Source: Thermoproteota archaeon
GTDB lineage: Archaea; Thermoproteota; Thermoprotei_A; Sulfolobales; Acidilobaceae
NCBI GenBank assembly: GCA_030549835.1
Contig: JAUQQR010000010.1
Coordinates: 1-40,797, forward strand
Length of the DNA stretch: 40,797 nt
Direction: 5' to 3'
The notes below the pieces were generated by a model, which saw nothing but the letters and a program-made list of their open reading frames with translations, was not told the DNA's origin and did no database searches. A program made the position numbers and the translations under genes. Position 1 is the first letter of the stretch, and the number at the start of each line of letters is the position of its first letter. Shown piece after piece: positions 26,534 through 34,692 of this stretch.

Positions 26534-27421
26534 ATGCTAGTATCTAGGAAGAAGGCTAAAGTACAGCCTTGGAAAATCGAGGTAATTAAGATTATTAAGG
26601 AATTATTCACAAAACACTCTACAGTAGCTATAATAGACATATCAAGTATCCCTACGGCACAGTTACAGTCTATAAGGAGGAGGCTTAGAGATAAAATCAT
26701 ATTTAAGGTAGCAAAGAAAACACTAATACTCAAAGCCCTAGAAGAGCTCAAAGTAGATAGCTCAATAATCAGCAACTACCTTAAAGGCACTACTATGCTA
26801 GCATTCTCAAATGAAAACCCATTCAGACTATATAGGATTATAACAAGCGAGAAAATACCAATTGAAGCTAAACCAGGACAGAAGGTTGATAAAGAAGTAG
26901 TAGTACCAGAAGGCGAGACAAGCATAACACCCGGGCCAATGCTAGGAGTACTAGGAAAACTCAAAATACCATATGAGGTTAGAGGAGGAAAAGTCTACAT
27001 AAAGAAGGCAACAGTAGTAGCCAAGCCGGGAGATACCATAAGCCCAGAGCTGGCAAGCATACTACTAAAACTAGGCATAAAACCACTCGAGATTGGACTA
27101 GACCCACTAGCAGTCTATGATAACGGCATAGTAATACCTAGAGAAAACCTCAGAATAGATATAGTAGCTTTAAAGAAAGAAATAGAAGATACAATATCAG
27201 AAGCCCTACAACTAGCCATAGGAATATCATACATAGAACTACCAGAAGCCCTACAAACACTACTAGTAACATCATATAGAGAAGTAGATAAACTAGCAGA
27301 GACACTAGCCATACCACTACCAGACATAATAGAACAAGCCATAATAAGAGCTATTAGAGAAGAAACACTAATAATAACAGCACTAGGAGAAAAAGCCAAA
27401 GAACTAGGAATACAGCCCTAG
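26534..27421 (+). CDS. rpl10: Ribosomal protein uL10 (P0), lacking the acidic C-terminal tail
   Basis: This is the base of the ribosomal stalk; it binds 23S rRNA and carries L12 dimers. The N-terminal domain is complete (STVAIIDISSIPTAQLQSIR, SNENPFRLYRII, GPMLGVLGKLKIPYEVRGG), as is the helical spine that binds L12 (YREVDKLAETLAIPLPDI, AIIRAIREETLIITALGEKA). The chain then stops at KELGIQP with TAG. Archaeal P0 usually continues with an Ala/Glu/Lys-rich acidic linker and a GLxxLFG-type end, for about 330-340 residues; this one has 295. The bases after the stop encode no acidic tail in any forward frame. Confidence 0.9.
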   Translation: MLVSRKKAKVQPWKIEVIKIIKELFTKHSTVAIIDISSIPTAQLQSIRRRLRDKIIFKVAKKTLILKALEELKVDSSIISNYLKGTTMLAFSNENPFRLYRIITSEKIPIEAKPGQKVDKEVVVPEGETSITPGPMLGVLGKLKIPYEVRGGKVYIKKATVVAKPGDTISPELASILLKLGIKPLEIGLDPLAVYDNGIVIPRENLRIDIVALKKEIEDTISEALQLAIGISYIELPEALQTLLVTSYREVDKLAETLAIPLPDIIEQAIIRAIREETLIITALGEKAKELGIQP

Positions 27422-27772
27422 TACAACAAATATTCATATGACACCACCACCCCACATATACTCCTTATACTAGTTCTAAACCTACACCACACTCCTAGGA
27501 AACATCCAACCACATAAAAGAATAAACCTTAAATATTTCACATGATGAGTGGGAGCTACTAGAAGATATGCGAACACCGATATAGCAGGCTAAAAGAGCC
27601 CCAAATTCTTCGGTTAAGAACCAGAGAAAACCCAATGGTATCCCCACTAGGAGGGAATAATAAGAAGGAAATAGAAAGATTCAAATTTTTAAGCCTCCGG
27701 TATCTAAGATACTATTGAGAATCTCCCTAAAGGGATATAGAAGGTATAGGGTAGATAGGAGGGGTGTGGTAT
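27422..27772 (+). ncRNA. Gap between P0 and L12: candidate structured RNA and L12 leader
   Basis: No protein gene is supported in these 350 bases. A TATA-like CCTTAAATAT at 27527-27536 would start a transcript near 27558. A string of short hairpins follows: GGCT/AGCC (27588-27600), TTCTT/AAGAA (27606-27620) with the competing GGTT/AACC (27612-27622), and TCCC/GGGA (27641-27656). A second TATA-like ATTTTTAAG near 27685 should drive L12. It is followed by GTATC/GATAC (27700-27712) and, in the L12 leader, TCCC-TAAA-GGGA (27724-27735). A small RNA between about 27558 and 27675, or a long regulatory leader of L12, are both possible. I match it to no known RNA family. Confidence 0.35.
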
Positions 27773-28108
27773 ATGGCTCAAGTAGCTAGAGCTTACCTGC
27801 ATGCGGCTCTAGCATTACATTATGCGGGGAAGAAGATTACTGAGGAGAATTTGAGGAGTGTAATAGAAGCATTAGGGTTAAGTGTAGATGATGTTAGAGT
27901 TAAAATGCTTGTAGCAAGTCTTTCAGAAATAAATCTTGATGAGGTCTTAAAGCATGCTAGTACTGCTGCCTCTGTAGCTGCTCCGGTAGCTGCTCCAGCG
28001 GCTACATCTGTTGCAGTTGAGCAGCCTAAGGAAGAGAAGAAGGAGGAAGAGAAGAAAGAGGAGGAGGTTGACTTATCAGCCGGACTTGAGAGCTTATTTG
28101 GCTTCTAG
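27773..28108 (+). CDS. rpl12: Ribosomal protein L12 (archaeal P1)
   Basis: This acidic stalk protein binds P0 as dimers and recruits translation factors. It has a helical dimerisation domain (YLHAALALHYAGKKITEENL), an Ala/Pro hinge, a run of Glu and Lys, and the conserved C-terminal factor-binding end GLESLFGF. At 111 residues it is normal and complete, unlike its partners uL11 and P0. The frame opens at GTG 27764, but GGAGGGG at 27758-27764 points to ATG 27773. It has its own promoter instead of being read tightly with P0, from which it is separated by about 350 bases. Confidence 0.92.
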   Translation: MAQVARAYLHAALALHYAGKKITEENLRSVIEALGLSVDDVRVKMLVASLSEINLDEVLKHASTAASVAAPVAAPAATSVAVEQPKEEKKEEEKKEEEVDLSAGLESLFGF

Positions 28109-28182
28109 CTACCTAAACGTGTTTATTATATAATTAGAGATTTTAAGTTTCATTTACCGTGTTAAGTTTAGGAGTGGTTAGT

Positions 28183-30924
28183 GTGGAAGTAGATCCTAGA
28201 GAGTATGAGGTTGAATTCTTTAAGGAAATGGGGTTTTCTAGACTTAGAGGATCTAGGTGTGGAGACTACTATTGGACTCTTAACCCTGACTTTGTAGAGC
28301 CTCAGGATGCTCCTTGCGTTGAGTACTGGTTTGATAGTATTAAGTCTAGGGGGGGTTTAAGTGTATCTGAGGCTAGGAGGGTTTTTATTGATTTTTTTGT
28401 TAATAGAGGTCATGCATATGTTTCTCCTAGGCCTGTTGTTGCTAGGTGGAGGGAGGATCTGTATCTGACGATAGCTAGTATTGTTGTATTTCAGCCTCAT
28501 GTTACTAATGGGATTGTGCCGCCTCCAGCTAATCCACTAGTTATAAGTCAGCCTAGTATTAGGCTTGAAGATATTGATAATGTTGGTTTAACTCTTGGGA
28601 GACACCTCACTATATTTGAGATGGCTGCTCATCACGCTTTTAATTACCCAGATAAGTATATTTACTGGAAGGATGAGACTGTTAGGTATGCTTACGAGTT
28701 CTTTACTAAAGAGATAGGTGTCCCAGGTGACATGCTAGTATTTAAGGAGTCATGGTGGGAGGGTGGAGGTAATGCTGGTCCATGCTTTGAGGTTGCTGTT
28801 GGAGGCTTAGAGCTAGCTACACTAGTATTTATGACTTATAAGGTTGTTGATGGTAGGTATGAGAGGATACCTATAATGATAGTTGATACAGGTTATGGTG
28901 TTGAGAGGATATCATGGTTTACTCAGAAGACGCCTACAGCATTTCACGCTATATATGGAGACTTAGTTGGTAAGTTCCGCGATATTATAGGTCTTGAGAG
29001 GCCAGATGATACTATACTTTGGGCTGCATTTAAGGCTGCAGGTAGGCTAGACCCTGGAAGCTCTGAGAGTATTAATGAGTACTATACTAGAGTATCTAAT
29101 ACTACAGGCTTAGATTATGCTTCTATTAGGAGAATATTATTAGATGAGGCTAGATTCTATAGCCTACTAGATCATACGAAAACCTTAGCATTAATGCTAG
29201 CTGATGGTATAGTGCCTAGTAATGCCGGTGAGGGATACCTAGCTAGGCTTGTAGCTAGGAGAGCTCTAAAACAGCTTAGACTCCTAGGATCTAATGCTAG
29301 CCTAGTTGACTTAGTAGATCTACAAGTAGACTACTGGGGTAGAGATTTCAGGCAACTCTTAGAGAATAGAGACTATATATTAGAGGCTGTAAGCTTAGAA
29401 GAGTCTAGGTTTAAAGAGTTAATAGAGCGTAGTAGGAGAGTACTTGAGCGTGAGATATCTAAGACTAGGAGTATAACAGTTAATGACTTAATAAGATACT
29501 ATGATAGCCTAGGAGTACACCCGGAGCTTGTAGCAGAAGTAGCTGGAAGCCTAGGTGTTAAGATTGATATACCACGAAACTTCTACTCTCTAGTAGCTTC
29601 AATGCATAAGAGCCCCCCGAGAATTAAGGGATATACTGAGACTATAGGTTTAAGTAGAGATGTTATAGATTGGGCTACTCAATTTAAACCTACTAGGAAA
29701 GTATACTATGAGAACCCTTACGCTTCAAGCTTCGAGGGTAAGGTTTTAGGAGTTCTAGGAAACTATGTAATCCTAGATGCTACAATCTTCTATCCTACTG
29801 GTGGAGGGCAGATACACGATACTGGATTCTTAGTGGTAGGTGATAGGAGGATTAATGTTGTAAATGTTGTGAGTGTGGGAGACGTTATAGTCCACGTAGT
29901 TGAGCCTAGCCCAGGAGACATTGTAGGCTTAAGTGTTAAAGAGATCATAGATTGGGAGAGGAGATTTAAGATAATGAGGCATCACACGGCAACACACGTT
30001 ATACTAGGGGCCGCTAGGAGAGTATTAGGCCCACATGTGTGGCAGGCTGGAGCAGAGAAGACTGAGGAGAAGGGGAGGCTAGACATCACACACCATAAGC
30101 CCCTAACTAGAGATGAGATTAGGAGGATTGAGAAGCTCGCTAATATGGTTATAAATCAGCGTAGAAGAGTAACTGCTAAGTACATGGATAGGAATGAGGC
30201 TGAGAGTATATACGGGCTAACACTATACCAAGGAGGCGTGCCAATGACTAGGACTATTAGGGTTATTGAGATTGATGACTGGGATGTTGAAGCATGTGGT
30301 GGAACACACTTAGAGAATACTGGGGATCTAGGAGGAATTAAGATTGTTAATGTTGAGAGAATACAAGATGGAGTTGTTAGGCTAGAATATGTAGCTGGGA
30401 CTAGAGTAGTAGACTTAGCTACAGATTTCGAGGATAAGCTTAAAGAGATAGCATCCATAATAGGAGCTAGTAGAGGCCTAGAAGTTGAGAAGGTAAGAGC
30501 TCTAGCATCAACAATAATTAGTTTAAAGGAGACACTAGAATTGTATAGAAGGCATTGGACTAAGAGTATCATTGAGGAGCTTAAGAGTATAGAACCTATA
30601 AATGGCATCAAAATACTCGTTAAGGATAGTATAGAGTCCAGTAGAGAGGCTTTACAAGAAATACTAAGAGTAGTAACAGATAGCGAGCCAGCAGCACTCA
30701 TAGTAGTAGCTATTAGAGGCGATGACGCCACTAATATAGAGCTAGCAGCAGGAGCTAGAGTAGCAGAAGCAATAGACGTAGGCCATCTAGCTAAGAGTAT
30801 AGCATCAAAACTCAATGGTAGAGGCGGAGGATCTAAAAGCTATGGTAGTGTAAGAATACCAGCTAGTGTAAGCCTCGATAGTATTAAGTATTTCATAGAA
30901 GAGAGTATTAGGGGTAGCCTCTAG
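28183..30924 (+). CDS. alaS: Alanyl-tRNA synthetase, archaeal type
   Basis: This enzyme attaches alanine to tRNA-Ala. It has the archaeal N-terminal extension (EYEVEFFKEMGFSRLRG, with Cys residues at SRCGDY and DAPCVEYW) and a class II catalytic domain (SQPSIRLEDIDNVGLTLGRH; GGGNAGPCFEVAVGGLE). The editing domain contains RHHTATHVILGA near residue 605 and ACGGTHLENTGDLGG near 711, with the metal-binding His and Cys residues. A C-terminal domain ends in GGGGSKSYG-like sequence. The length, about 913-921 residues, is normal. The frame opens at GTG 28159; GGAG at 28171-28174 favours GTG 28183, though a leaderless start at 28159 is possible from TATTATATA near 28124. The TAG stop is three bases before the HAD gene. 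Confidence 0.93.
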   Translation: MEVDPREYEVEFFKEMGFSRLRGSRCGDYYWTLNPDFVEPQDAPCVEYWFDSIKSRGGLSVSEARRVFIDFFVNRGHAYVSPRPVVARWREDLYLTIASIVVFQPHVTNGIVPPPANPLVISQPSIRLEDIDNVGLTLGRHLTIFEMAAHHAFNYPDKYIYWKDETVRYAYEFFTKEIGVPGDMLVFKESWWEGGGNAGPCFEVAVGGLELATLVFMTYKVVDGRYERIPIMIVDTGYGVERISWFTQKTPTAFHAIYGDLVGKFRDIIGLERPDDTILWAAFKAAGRLDPGSSESINEYYTRVSNTTGLDYASIRRILLDEARFYSLLDHTKTLALMLADGIVPSNAGEGYLARLVARRALKQLRLLGSNASLVDLVDLQVDYWGRDFRQLLENRDYILEAVSLEESRFKELIERSRRVLEREISKTRSITVNDLIRYYDSLGVHPELVAEVAGSLGVKIDIPRNFYSLVASMHKSPPRIKGYTETIGLSRDVIDWATQFKPTRKVYYENPYASSFEGKVLGVLGNYVILDATIFYPTGGGQIHDTGFLVVGDRRINVVNVVSVGDVIVHVVEPSPGDIVGLSVKEIIDWERRFKIMRHHTATHVILGAARRVLGPHVWQAGAEKTEEKGRLDITHHKPLTRDEIRRIEKLANMVINQRRRVTAKYMDRNEAESIYGLTLYQGGVPMTRTIRVIEIDDWDVEACGGTHLENTGDLGGIKIVNVERIQDGVVRLEYVAGTRVVDLATDFEDKLKEIASIIGASRGLEVEKVRALASTIISLKETLELYRRHWTKSIIEELKSIEPINGIKILVKDSIESSREALQEILRVVTDSEPAALIVVAIRGDDATNIELAAGARVAEAIDVGHLAKSIASKLNGRGGGSKSYGSVRIPASVSLDSIKYFIEESIRGSL

Positions 30925-30927
30925 CAT

Positions 30928-31722
30928 ATGACTCTACTAGATAACATAGAGTACATTATAGTAGACCTAGATGGTGTAGTGTGGAGAGGTAGAGATATAA
31001 TAGAAGATAACGTCTCTAGCCTAGCTAGACTACTAGATCTAGGCTTTAAACTAAGATTTATAACAAATAACTCTACTAAGAGTAGAGCAGACTATATAGT
31101 AAAGCTTAGAAGTCTAGGCTTAAAAGTTAACCCTGAAGACGTGACTACTAGTGGTAGAGCAGCATCACTATGGCTTAAGAGAGTTCAGGGAGAGAGTAGA
31201 GTATATGTTATTGGGGAGGAAGGGTTAGTAGAAGAGCTTAGAGTAGAAGGCCACATAGTAACTGAGAGCTCACTAGAAGCTAGTAGCCTAGTAGTAGGCT
31301 TAGATAGGAGAGTATGCTATAATAAGCTATCTGAAGCGGTGAGAGCTCTAGCTAGAGGCATATTATTCATAGCTACAAACCTAGACCCAAACCTACCACA
31401 AGAAGACACAATAATACCAGGAGCCGGGGCAATAATAGCATTCCTAGAAGTAGCATCAGGAAGAAAACCAGACTTCATAGCAGGAAAACCAAACCCATGG
31501 ATACTAGAAGTAGCTCTAGGAGAAGCCATAGACTACAGTAGAGTATTAGTAATAGGAGATAGAATAGACACAGATATAGTACTAGCAGAAAAAGTAGGAG
31601 CAAAACCAGTACTAGTACTCACAGGAGCACATAGAACCCTAGACGAGAACATTAGAAAACAACTAGAGCATAGGGGAGTAATAGTACTAAATAACCTAAA
31701 AGAGCTCATAAATAAAACATAA
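30928..31722 (+). CDS. HAD-superfamily phosphatase, NagD/phosphoglycolate phosphatase class
   Basis: This cytoplasmic class IIA HAD hydrolase has the nucleophile motif DLDGVVWRG near residue 12, the Ser/Thr motif FITNNSTKSR near 46, the cap region with ATNLDPNLPQED, the Lys motif AGKPNPWIL and the acidic pair VIGDRIDTDI. Family members dephosphorylate 4-nitrophenyl phosphate in tests, and phosphoglycolate, glycerol phosphate or nucleotides in the cell. It starts three bases after alaS and shares its mRNA. From its first codons it shows the A-ending codon style that alaS reaches only near its end. Confidence 0.87.
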   Translation: MTLLDNIEYIIVDLDGVVWRGRDIIEDNVSSLARLLDLGFKLRFITNNSTKSRADYIVKLRSLGLKVNPEDVTTSGRAASLWLKRVQGESRVYVIGEEGLVEELRVEGHIVTESSLEASSLVVGLDRRVCYNKLSEAVRALARGILFIATNLDPNLPQEDTIIPGAGAIIAFLEVASGRKPDFIAGKPNPWILEVALGEAIDYSRVLVIGDRIDTDIVLAEKVGAKPVLVLTGAHRTLDENIRKQLEHRGVIVLNNLKELINKT

Positions 31723-31749
31723 GATATACTACTACACTACTATAATCCC

Positions 31750-31880
31750 ACAGGGGGTTCCGGGCTTCCTAGCCCAGGTTAACCCCAACCTGTAGTCTTT
31801 CATGACCTCACGATAGGGAGCAAGTGTGAAAAGAGCCTGTGTTAATATGAACAATACGGGCAACCACTAAGAGGGGGCCT
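31750..31880 (+). ncRNA. Candidate structured RNA upstream of mobB
   Basis: No protein gene fits the 209-base gap. A TATA-like AAGATATAC at 31721-31729 would start a transcript near 31750. The first 45 bases can fold two ways. One is a long hairpin with GGGGTT (31754-31759) paired to AACCCC (31781-31786) enclosing GGGCT/AGCCC (31762-31775). The alternative is CAGGTT/AACCTG (31775-31792) with AACCCC in its loop. The mobB TATA-like GTATAAGATAAAT (31884-31896) lies after this region, so the folded part looks like a separate small RNA rather than the mobB leader. It is not 5S, SRP or RNase P RNA by any conserved stretch I know. Confidence 0.35.
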
Positions 31881-31931
31881 AAGGTATAAGATAAATGCTT
31901 CCTATGAGGGATATGAGGGAGGGGAGTACAG

Positions 31932-32342
31932 GTGGTTTGTATTATTCAGGTTGTTGGGTTTAGCGGGTCTGGTAAGACTAGTAGTATTGTCTTGGCTAGT
32001 TTGAAGCTTAAGAGTTTAGGGTTTAGGGTTGCCGTTATTAAGCATACTCATCATGATGTAGATTCTCCTCATAGAGATTCTTGGAGGTTTGTTGAGGAGG
32101 GTCTCGCGGACTACTCAGTGGTATTTAAGGGTTCTGGTGAGAGAGTTGCTATTATTATGAGGGATCGTAGCTTATCAGATGTAATTAATAATATAGCTAG
32201 TAGTGTAGATGTAGTATTAATTGAGGGGTTTAAGGATCTAGATTTAGGGTTTAAGGTTGAGAGTAGTATGAAGACTGTTGAGGAGCTAGCTGAGATTATA
32301 GTTAGTTATGCTATTAGATGCATAGAGTCTAGGAGTTTATAG
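31932..32342 (+). CDS. mobB: MobB, molybdopterin-guanine dinucleotide synthesis protein B
   Basis: This is a P-loop GTPase that assists loading of the nucleotide-modified pterin cofactor. Walker A GFSGSGKTSS is near residue 9. The family's VIKHTHHDVDSPHRDSWRF follows near 37, then KGSGERVAII and VVLIEGFKDL. At 136 residues it is a compact archaeal form. It begins at GTG 31932 after a GGGAGGGGAG purine tract and a TATA box. Its end overlaps the convergent moaD gene by 14 bases. With moaD, moeA and the tungsten enzyme nearby, it belongs to pterin cofactor supply. Confidence 0.88.
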   Translation: MVCIIQVVGFSGSGKTSSIVLASLKLKSLGFRVAVIKHTHHDVDSPHRDSWRFVEEGLADYSVVFKGSGERVAIIMRDRSLSDVINNIASSVDVVLIEGFKDLDLGFKVESSMKTVEELAEIIVSYAIRCIESRSL

Positions 32343-32622
32343 ATCCTCCACTAGCTGGAGGTAATATAACTATCTCATCGCCTTCTCCTAGGCTAACTTC
32401 TCTAACTCTCCCTGTTACAGGTAATCCATTTACTAATACAATATATTCCCCCTTTATGAAACCATTCTCATCCATAATTATCTTTAGTAGTTTACCCTTA
32501 GATTCCATATCTATTATCCTTAATAGGTCTTCTAGGCTAGGCTTACCCTCTAGTGTGAGTTCAATATCACCCCATGGGATGATCTCTGTTAGCCTGCCTA
32601 GAGCTCTTACTTTAACCCTCAA
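32329..32622 (-). CDS. moaD: MoaD/ubiquitin-like sulfur carrier with four residues after the Gly-Gly
   Basis: This small beta-grasp protein should donate sulfur to the pterin dithiolene as a thiocarboxylate at its terminal glycine. The N-terminus MRVKVRALGRLTEI, the middle LVNGLPVTG and the end DEIVILPPASGG match MoaD and archaeal ubiquitin-like modifiers. The family normally stops at Gly-Gly, but here SINS follows before the TAG stop. Those codons lie in the overlap with the mobB end. Either a protease trims the tail, or this copy is inactive as a carrier, or it has another role. The TTG start has GGGGGAG just upstream. Confidence 0.8.
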   Translation of the reverse strand: MRVKVRALGRLTEIIPWGDIELTLEGKPSLEDLLRIIDMESKGKLLKIIMDENGFIKGEYIVLVNGLPVTGRVREVSLGEGDEIVILPPASGGSINS

Positions 32623-32733
32623 GTCTCCCCCCTAATTCTCTATGTTCATAGTAGGTTTTATCTACTAGTATATGCCTAATCTTATATTACCTTCCAAATA
32701 CTCTACACTAAGGACTCTGAGAGGTGGGTTTGA

Positions 32734-34563
32734 TTGAAGGGTTTATGGGGTAGAGCTTTATGGGTTGATCTCTCTAGAGGCGATATTAGGGTTTGGGAGT
32801 ATCCTGGGGATATTGCTCTCGACTTTATTGGTGGTAGAGGTTTTGCCATTAGAGTCCTCTGGGACTATTTACAGCCCGGTGTTGACCCCTTATCTCCAGA
32901 TAATATACTTGTATTTGCTACTGGCCCTGTGACTAGTTTAGGTGTTAATAGTGGTAAGATGGTTGTTGCCTCTAAGAGTCCACTAACAGGTGGTTATGGT
33001 GATGGTAATATTGGGTCTCATTTCGGGACTAATCTTAAGAAGGCTGGTTTTGATGCATTGATAGTTACTGGTAAAGCGAGTAAACCCTCATATATCTATG
33101 TTGAGAATGGTAAGGCTTATATTCTTAGCGCTGAGGCTCTCTGGGGTACTACTGCTAGTGTGTGTGAGAGTAGGCTTAAGGAAGTTCATAGTAGGAGCGC
33201 TGGCGTGATATGTATAGGTCCTGCTGGCGAGAATCTAGTTAGATTCTCTGTAGTCATATCACAGTCTGGTAGAGCTGGTGGGAGGCCTGGGCTTGGAGCC
33301 GTTATGGGTAGTAAGAAGCTTAAAGCTGTAGTATCACTAGGCGATATGGATGTCCCTCTGGCTGAGCCTAGAGAGGTTAAGAGGCTCTTAGCAGAGGGTT
33401 TTAAGGCTGTTAAGGGTAAGGAGGGATACTCATTCTGGGTTAGACAGGGTACTATGGCTACTATTGAGTGGAGTCAGGCAGCCTCAGTCTTACCAACATA
33501 TAATTTCAGGGAGGGCGTATTCGAATTCTATCGTATGATTGACGGCTACTCTATGGAGGCTGCTAAGGTTGATCTAAGATCATGTCCTATATGTGCTATG
33601 CCATGTGGTAATGTTGTTAGAGACTATGAGGGTATATTATCTGAGTTAGACTATGAGAATGTCGCTATGTTAGGCTCAAATATAGGCATAGGTCATTTAG
33701 GCTACGTATCTAAACTTAATAGGCTAGCAGATGAGCTAGGACTAGACACAATATCCCTAGGTGCAGTCATAGGATTCGCTATGGAAGCGACAGAGAAGAA
33801 GCTAATAAGAGATGGGATAGAGTGGGGAGATCATAAAGCTACTGAAACACTAATAGTAGATATAGCTTATAGGAGAGGACTCGGAAACATACTAGCAGAT
33901 GGCGTGAAGAGAGCCTCAGAGAAAATTGGGGGAGACTCAAGAGGCTGGGCTATGCATGTTAAAGGACTAGAAATATCAGCATATGACTGCCACGCAGCAC
34001 CAGCAATGGCACTAGCATACGGCACATCACCAATAGGGGCACACCATAAAGATGCATGGATAATATCATGGGAGGTTAAAACAGGAAGATTCGATTATTC
34101 AGAGGCGAAGGTAGATAAGCTAATAGAATTACAGAGGATTAGAGGAGGATTATTCGAGACTCTAGTAGCATGTAGATTCCCATGGGTCGAGCTAGGACTA
34201 GAACTAGAATGGTACCCCAGAATATTCAATACAGTAACAGGGCTAAGAGTAGACTTCAACTACTTCAACGAAGTAGCAGATAGAATATACACACTAATAA
34301 GAGCGTTCTGGATAAGAGAACAAGCCGGGAACTGGAGCATAGAAATGGACATACCACCAGCAAGATGGTTCAAAGAACCACTGACAAAAGGACCAATAGC
34401 AGGAGCAAAACTAGACTACGATAAATACCTATGGATGCTAAAAATATACTACCAGAAGAGAGGATGGGATGAGAGAGGAGTACCTAGAGTAACTACACTA
34501 AGAAAACTAAAACTAGACTACATAATACCACAACTATCAAAATACATAACACTACAAGAGTAA
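32734..34563 (+). CDS. aor: Aldehyde:ferredoxin oxidoreductase, tungstopterin enzyme
   Basis: This cytoplasmic enzyme oxidises aldehydes to acids with ferredoxin as acceptor and binds a bis-pterin tungsten centre and one [4Fe-4S] cluster. The N-terminal domain has IGGRGFAIRVLWDY, ATGPVTSLGVNSGK and GGYGDGNIGSHFGTNLK. The cluster ligands are Cys284, Cys287 and Cys291 in CPICAMPCG and Cys480 in ACRFPW, close to the spacing in the characterised Pyrococcus enzyme. The 609-residue length is normal. GAGGTG lies seven bases before the TTG start. In amino-acid-fermenting archaea such enzymes handle aldehydes from 2-keto acids, which suits the peptide importer. The exact substrate (general, glyceraldehyde-3-phosphate or other) cannot be read. 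Confidence 0.92.
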   Translation: MKGLWGRALWVDLSRGDIRVWEYPGDIALDFIGGRGFAIRVLWDYLQPGVDPLSPDNILVFATGPVTSLGVNSGKMVVASKSPLTGGYGDGNIGSHFGTNLKKAGFDALIVTGKASKPSYIYVENGKAYILSAEALWGTTASVCESRLKEVHSRSAGVICIGPAGENLVRFSVVISQSGRAGGRPGLGAVMGSKKLKAVVSLGDMDVPLAEPREVKRLLAEGFKAVKGKEGYSFWVRQGTMATIEWSQAASVLPTYNFREGVFEFYRMIDGYSMEAAKVDLRSCPICAMPCGNVVRDYEGILSELDYENVAMLGSNIGIGHLGYVSKLNRLADELGLDTISLGAVIGFAMEATEKKLIRDGIEWGDHKATETLIVDIAYRRGLGNILADGVKRASEKIGGDSRGWAMHVKGLEISAYDCHAAPAMALAYGTSPIGAHHKDAWIISWEVKTGRFDYSEAKVDKLIELQRIRGGLFETLVACRFPWVELGLELEWYPRIFNTVTGLRVDFNYFNEVADRIYTLIRAFWIREQAGNWSIEMDIPPARWFKEPLTKGPIAGAKLDYDKYLWMLKIYYQKRGWDERGVPRVTTLRKLKLDYIIPQLSKYITLQE

Positions 34564-34585
34564 ACTTAAATACCCCCAACGCAAG

Positions 34586-34594
34586 CTATAAATA
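34586..34594 (+). promoter_or_regulatory. TATA box of tRNA-Val
   Basis: CTATAAATA sits just before the tRNA. The distance to the first base of the mature tRNA is about 10-15 bases, so it may start very close to the mature end, or an upstream box (TTAAATA near 34566) may be used. Confidence 0.4.
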
Positions 34595-34602
34595 AAATAG
34601 GA

Positions 34603-34680
34603 GGGCCCGTCGTCTAGCCTGGATAGGACGCCGCCCTGACGCGGCGGAGGTCCGGGGTTCAAATCCCCGCGGGCCCACCA
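34603..34680 (+). tRNA. tRNA-Val (anticodon GAC)
   Basis: A full cloverleaf can be drawn. The acceptor stem pairs GGGCCCG with CGGGCCC. The anticodon stem CCGCC/GGCGG encloses the loop CTGACGC, so the anticodon is GAC (valine). The T arm is CGGGG-TTCAAAT-CCCCG. The discriminator A and CCA are encoded. There is no intron, and the G+C-rich stems agree with growth at high temperature. Confidence 0.95.
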
Positions 34681-34692
34681 CTCAAATATCTC

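Noticed and set aside
27422-27500. Missing P0 tail restored by readthrough or frameshift
   Set aside because: The forward frames after the P0 stop encode Thr/His/Leu-rich or interrupted sequence with no acidic run and no GLxxLFG end.
27542-27548. ATGATGA as the C box of a C/D small RNA
   Set aside because: No matching D or D' CTGA box at usual spacing is seen, and the motif lies upstream of the start expected from the nearby TATA box.
31750-31880. Molybdenum cofactor riboswitch, 5S or SRP RNA
   Set aside because: None of the conserved stretches of these RNAs is present, the known cofactor riboswitch is bacterial, and the mobB promoter appears to lie after the structure.
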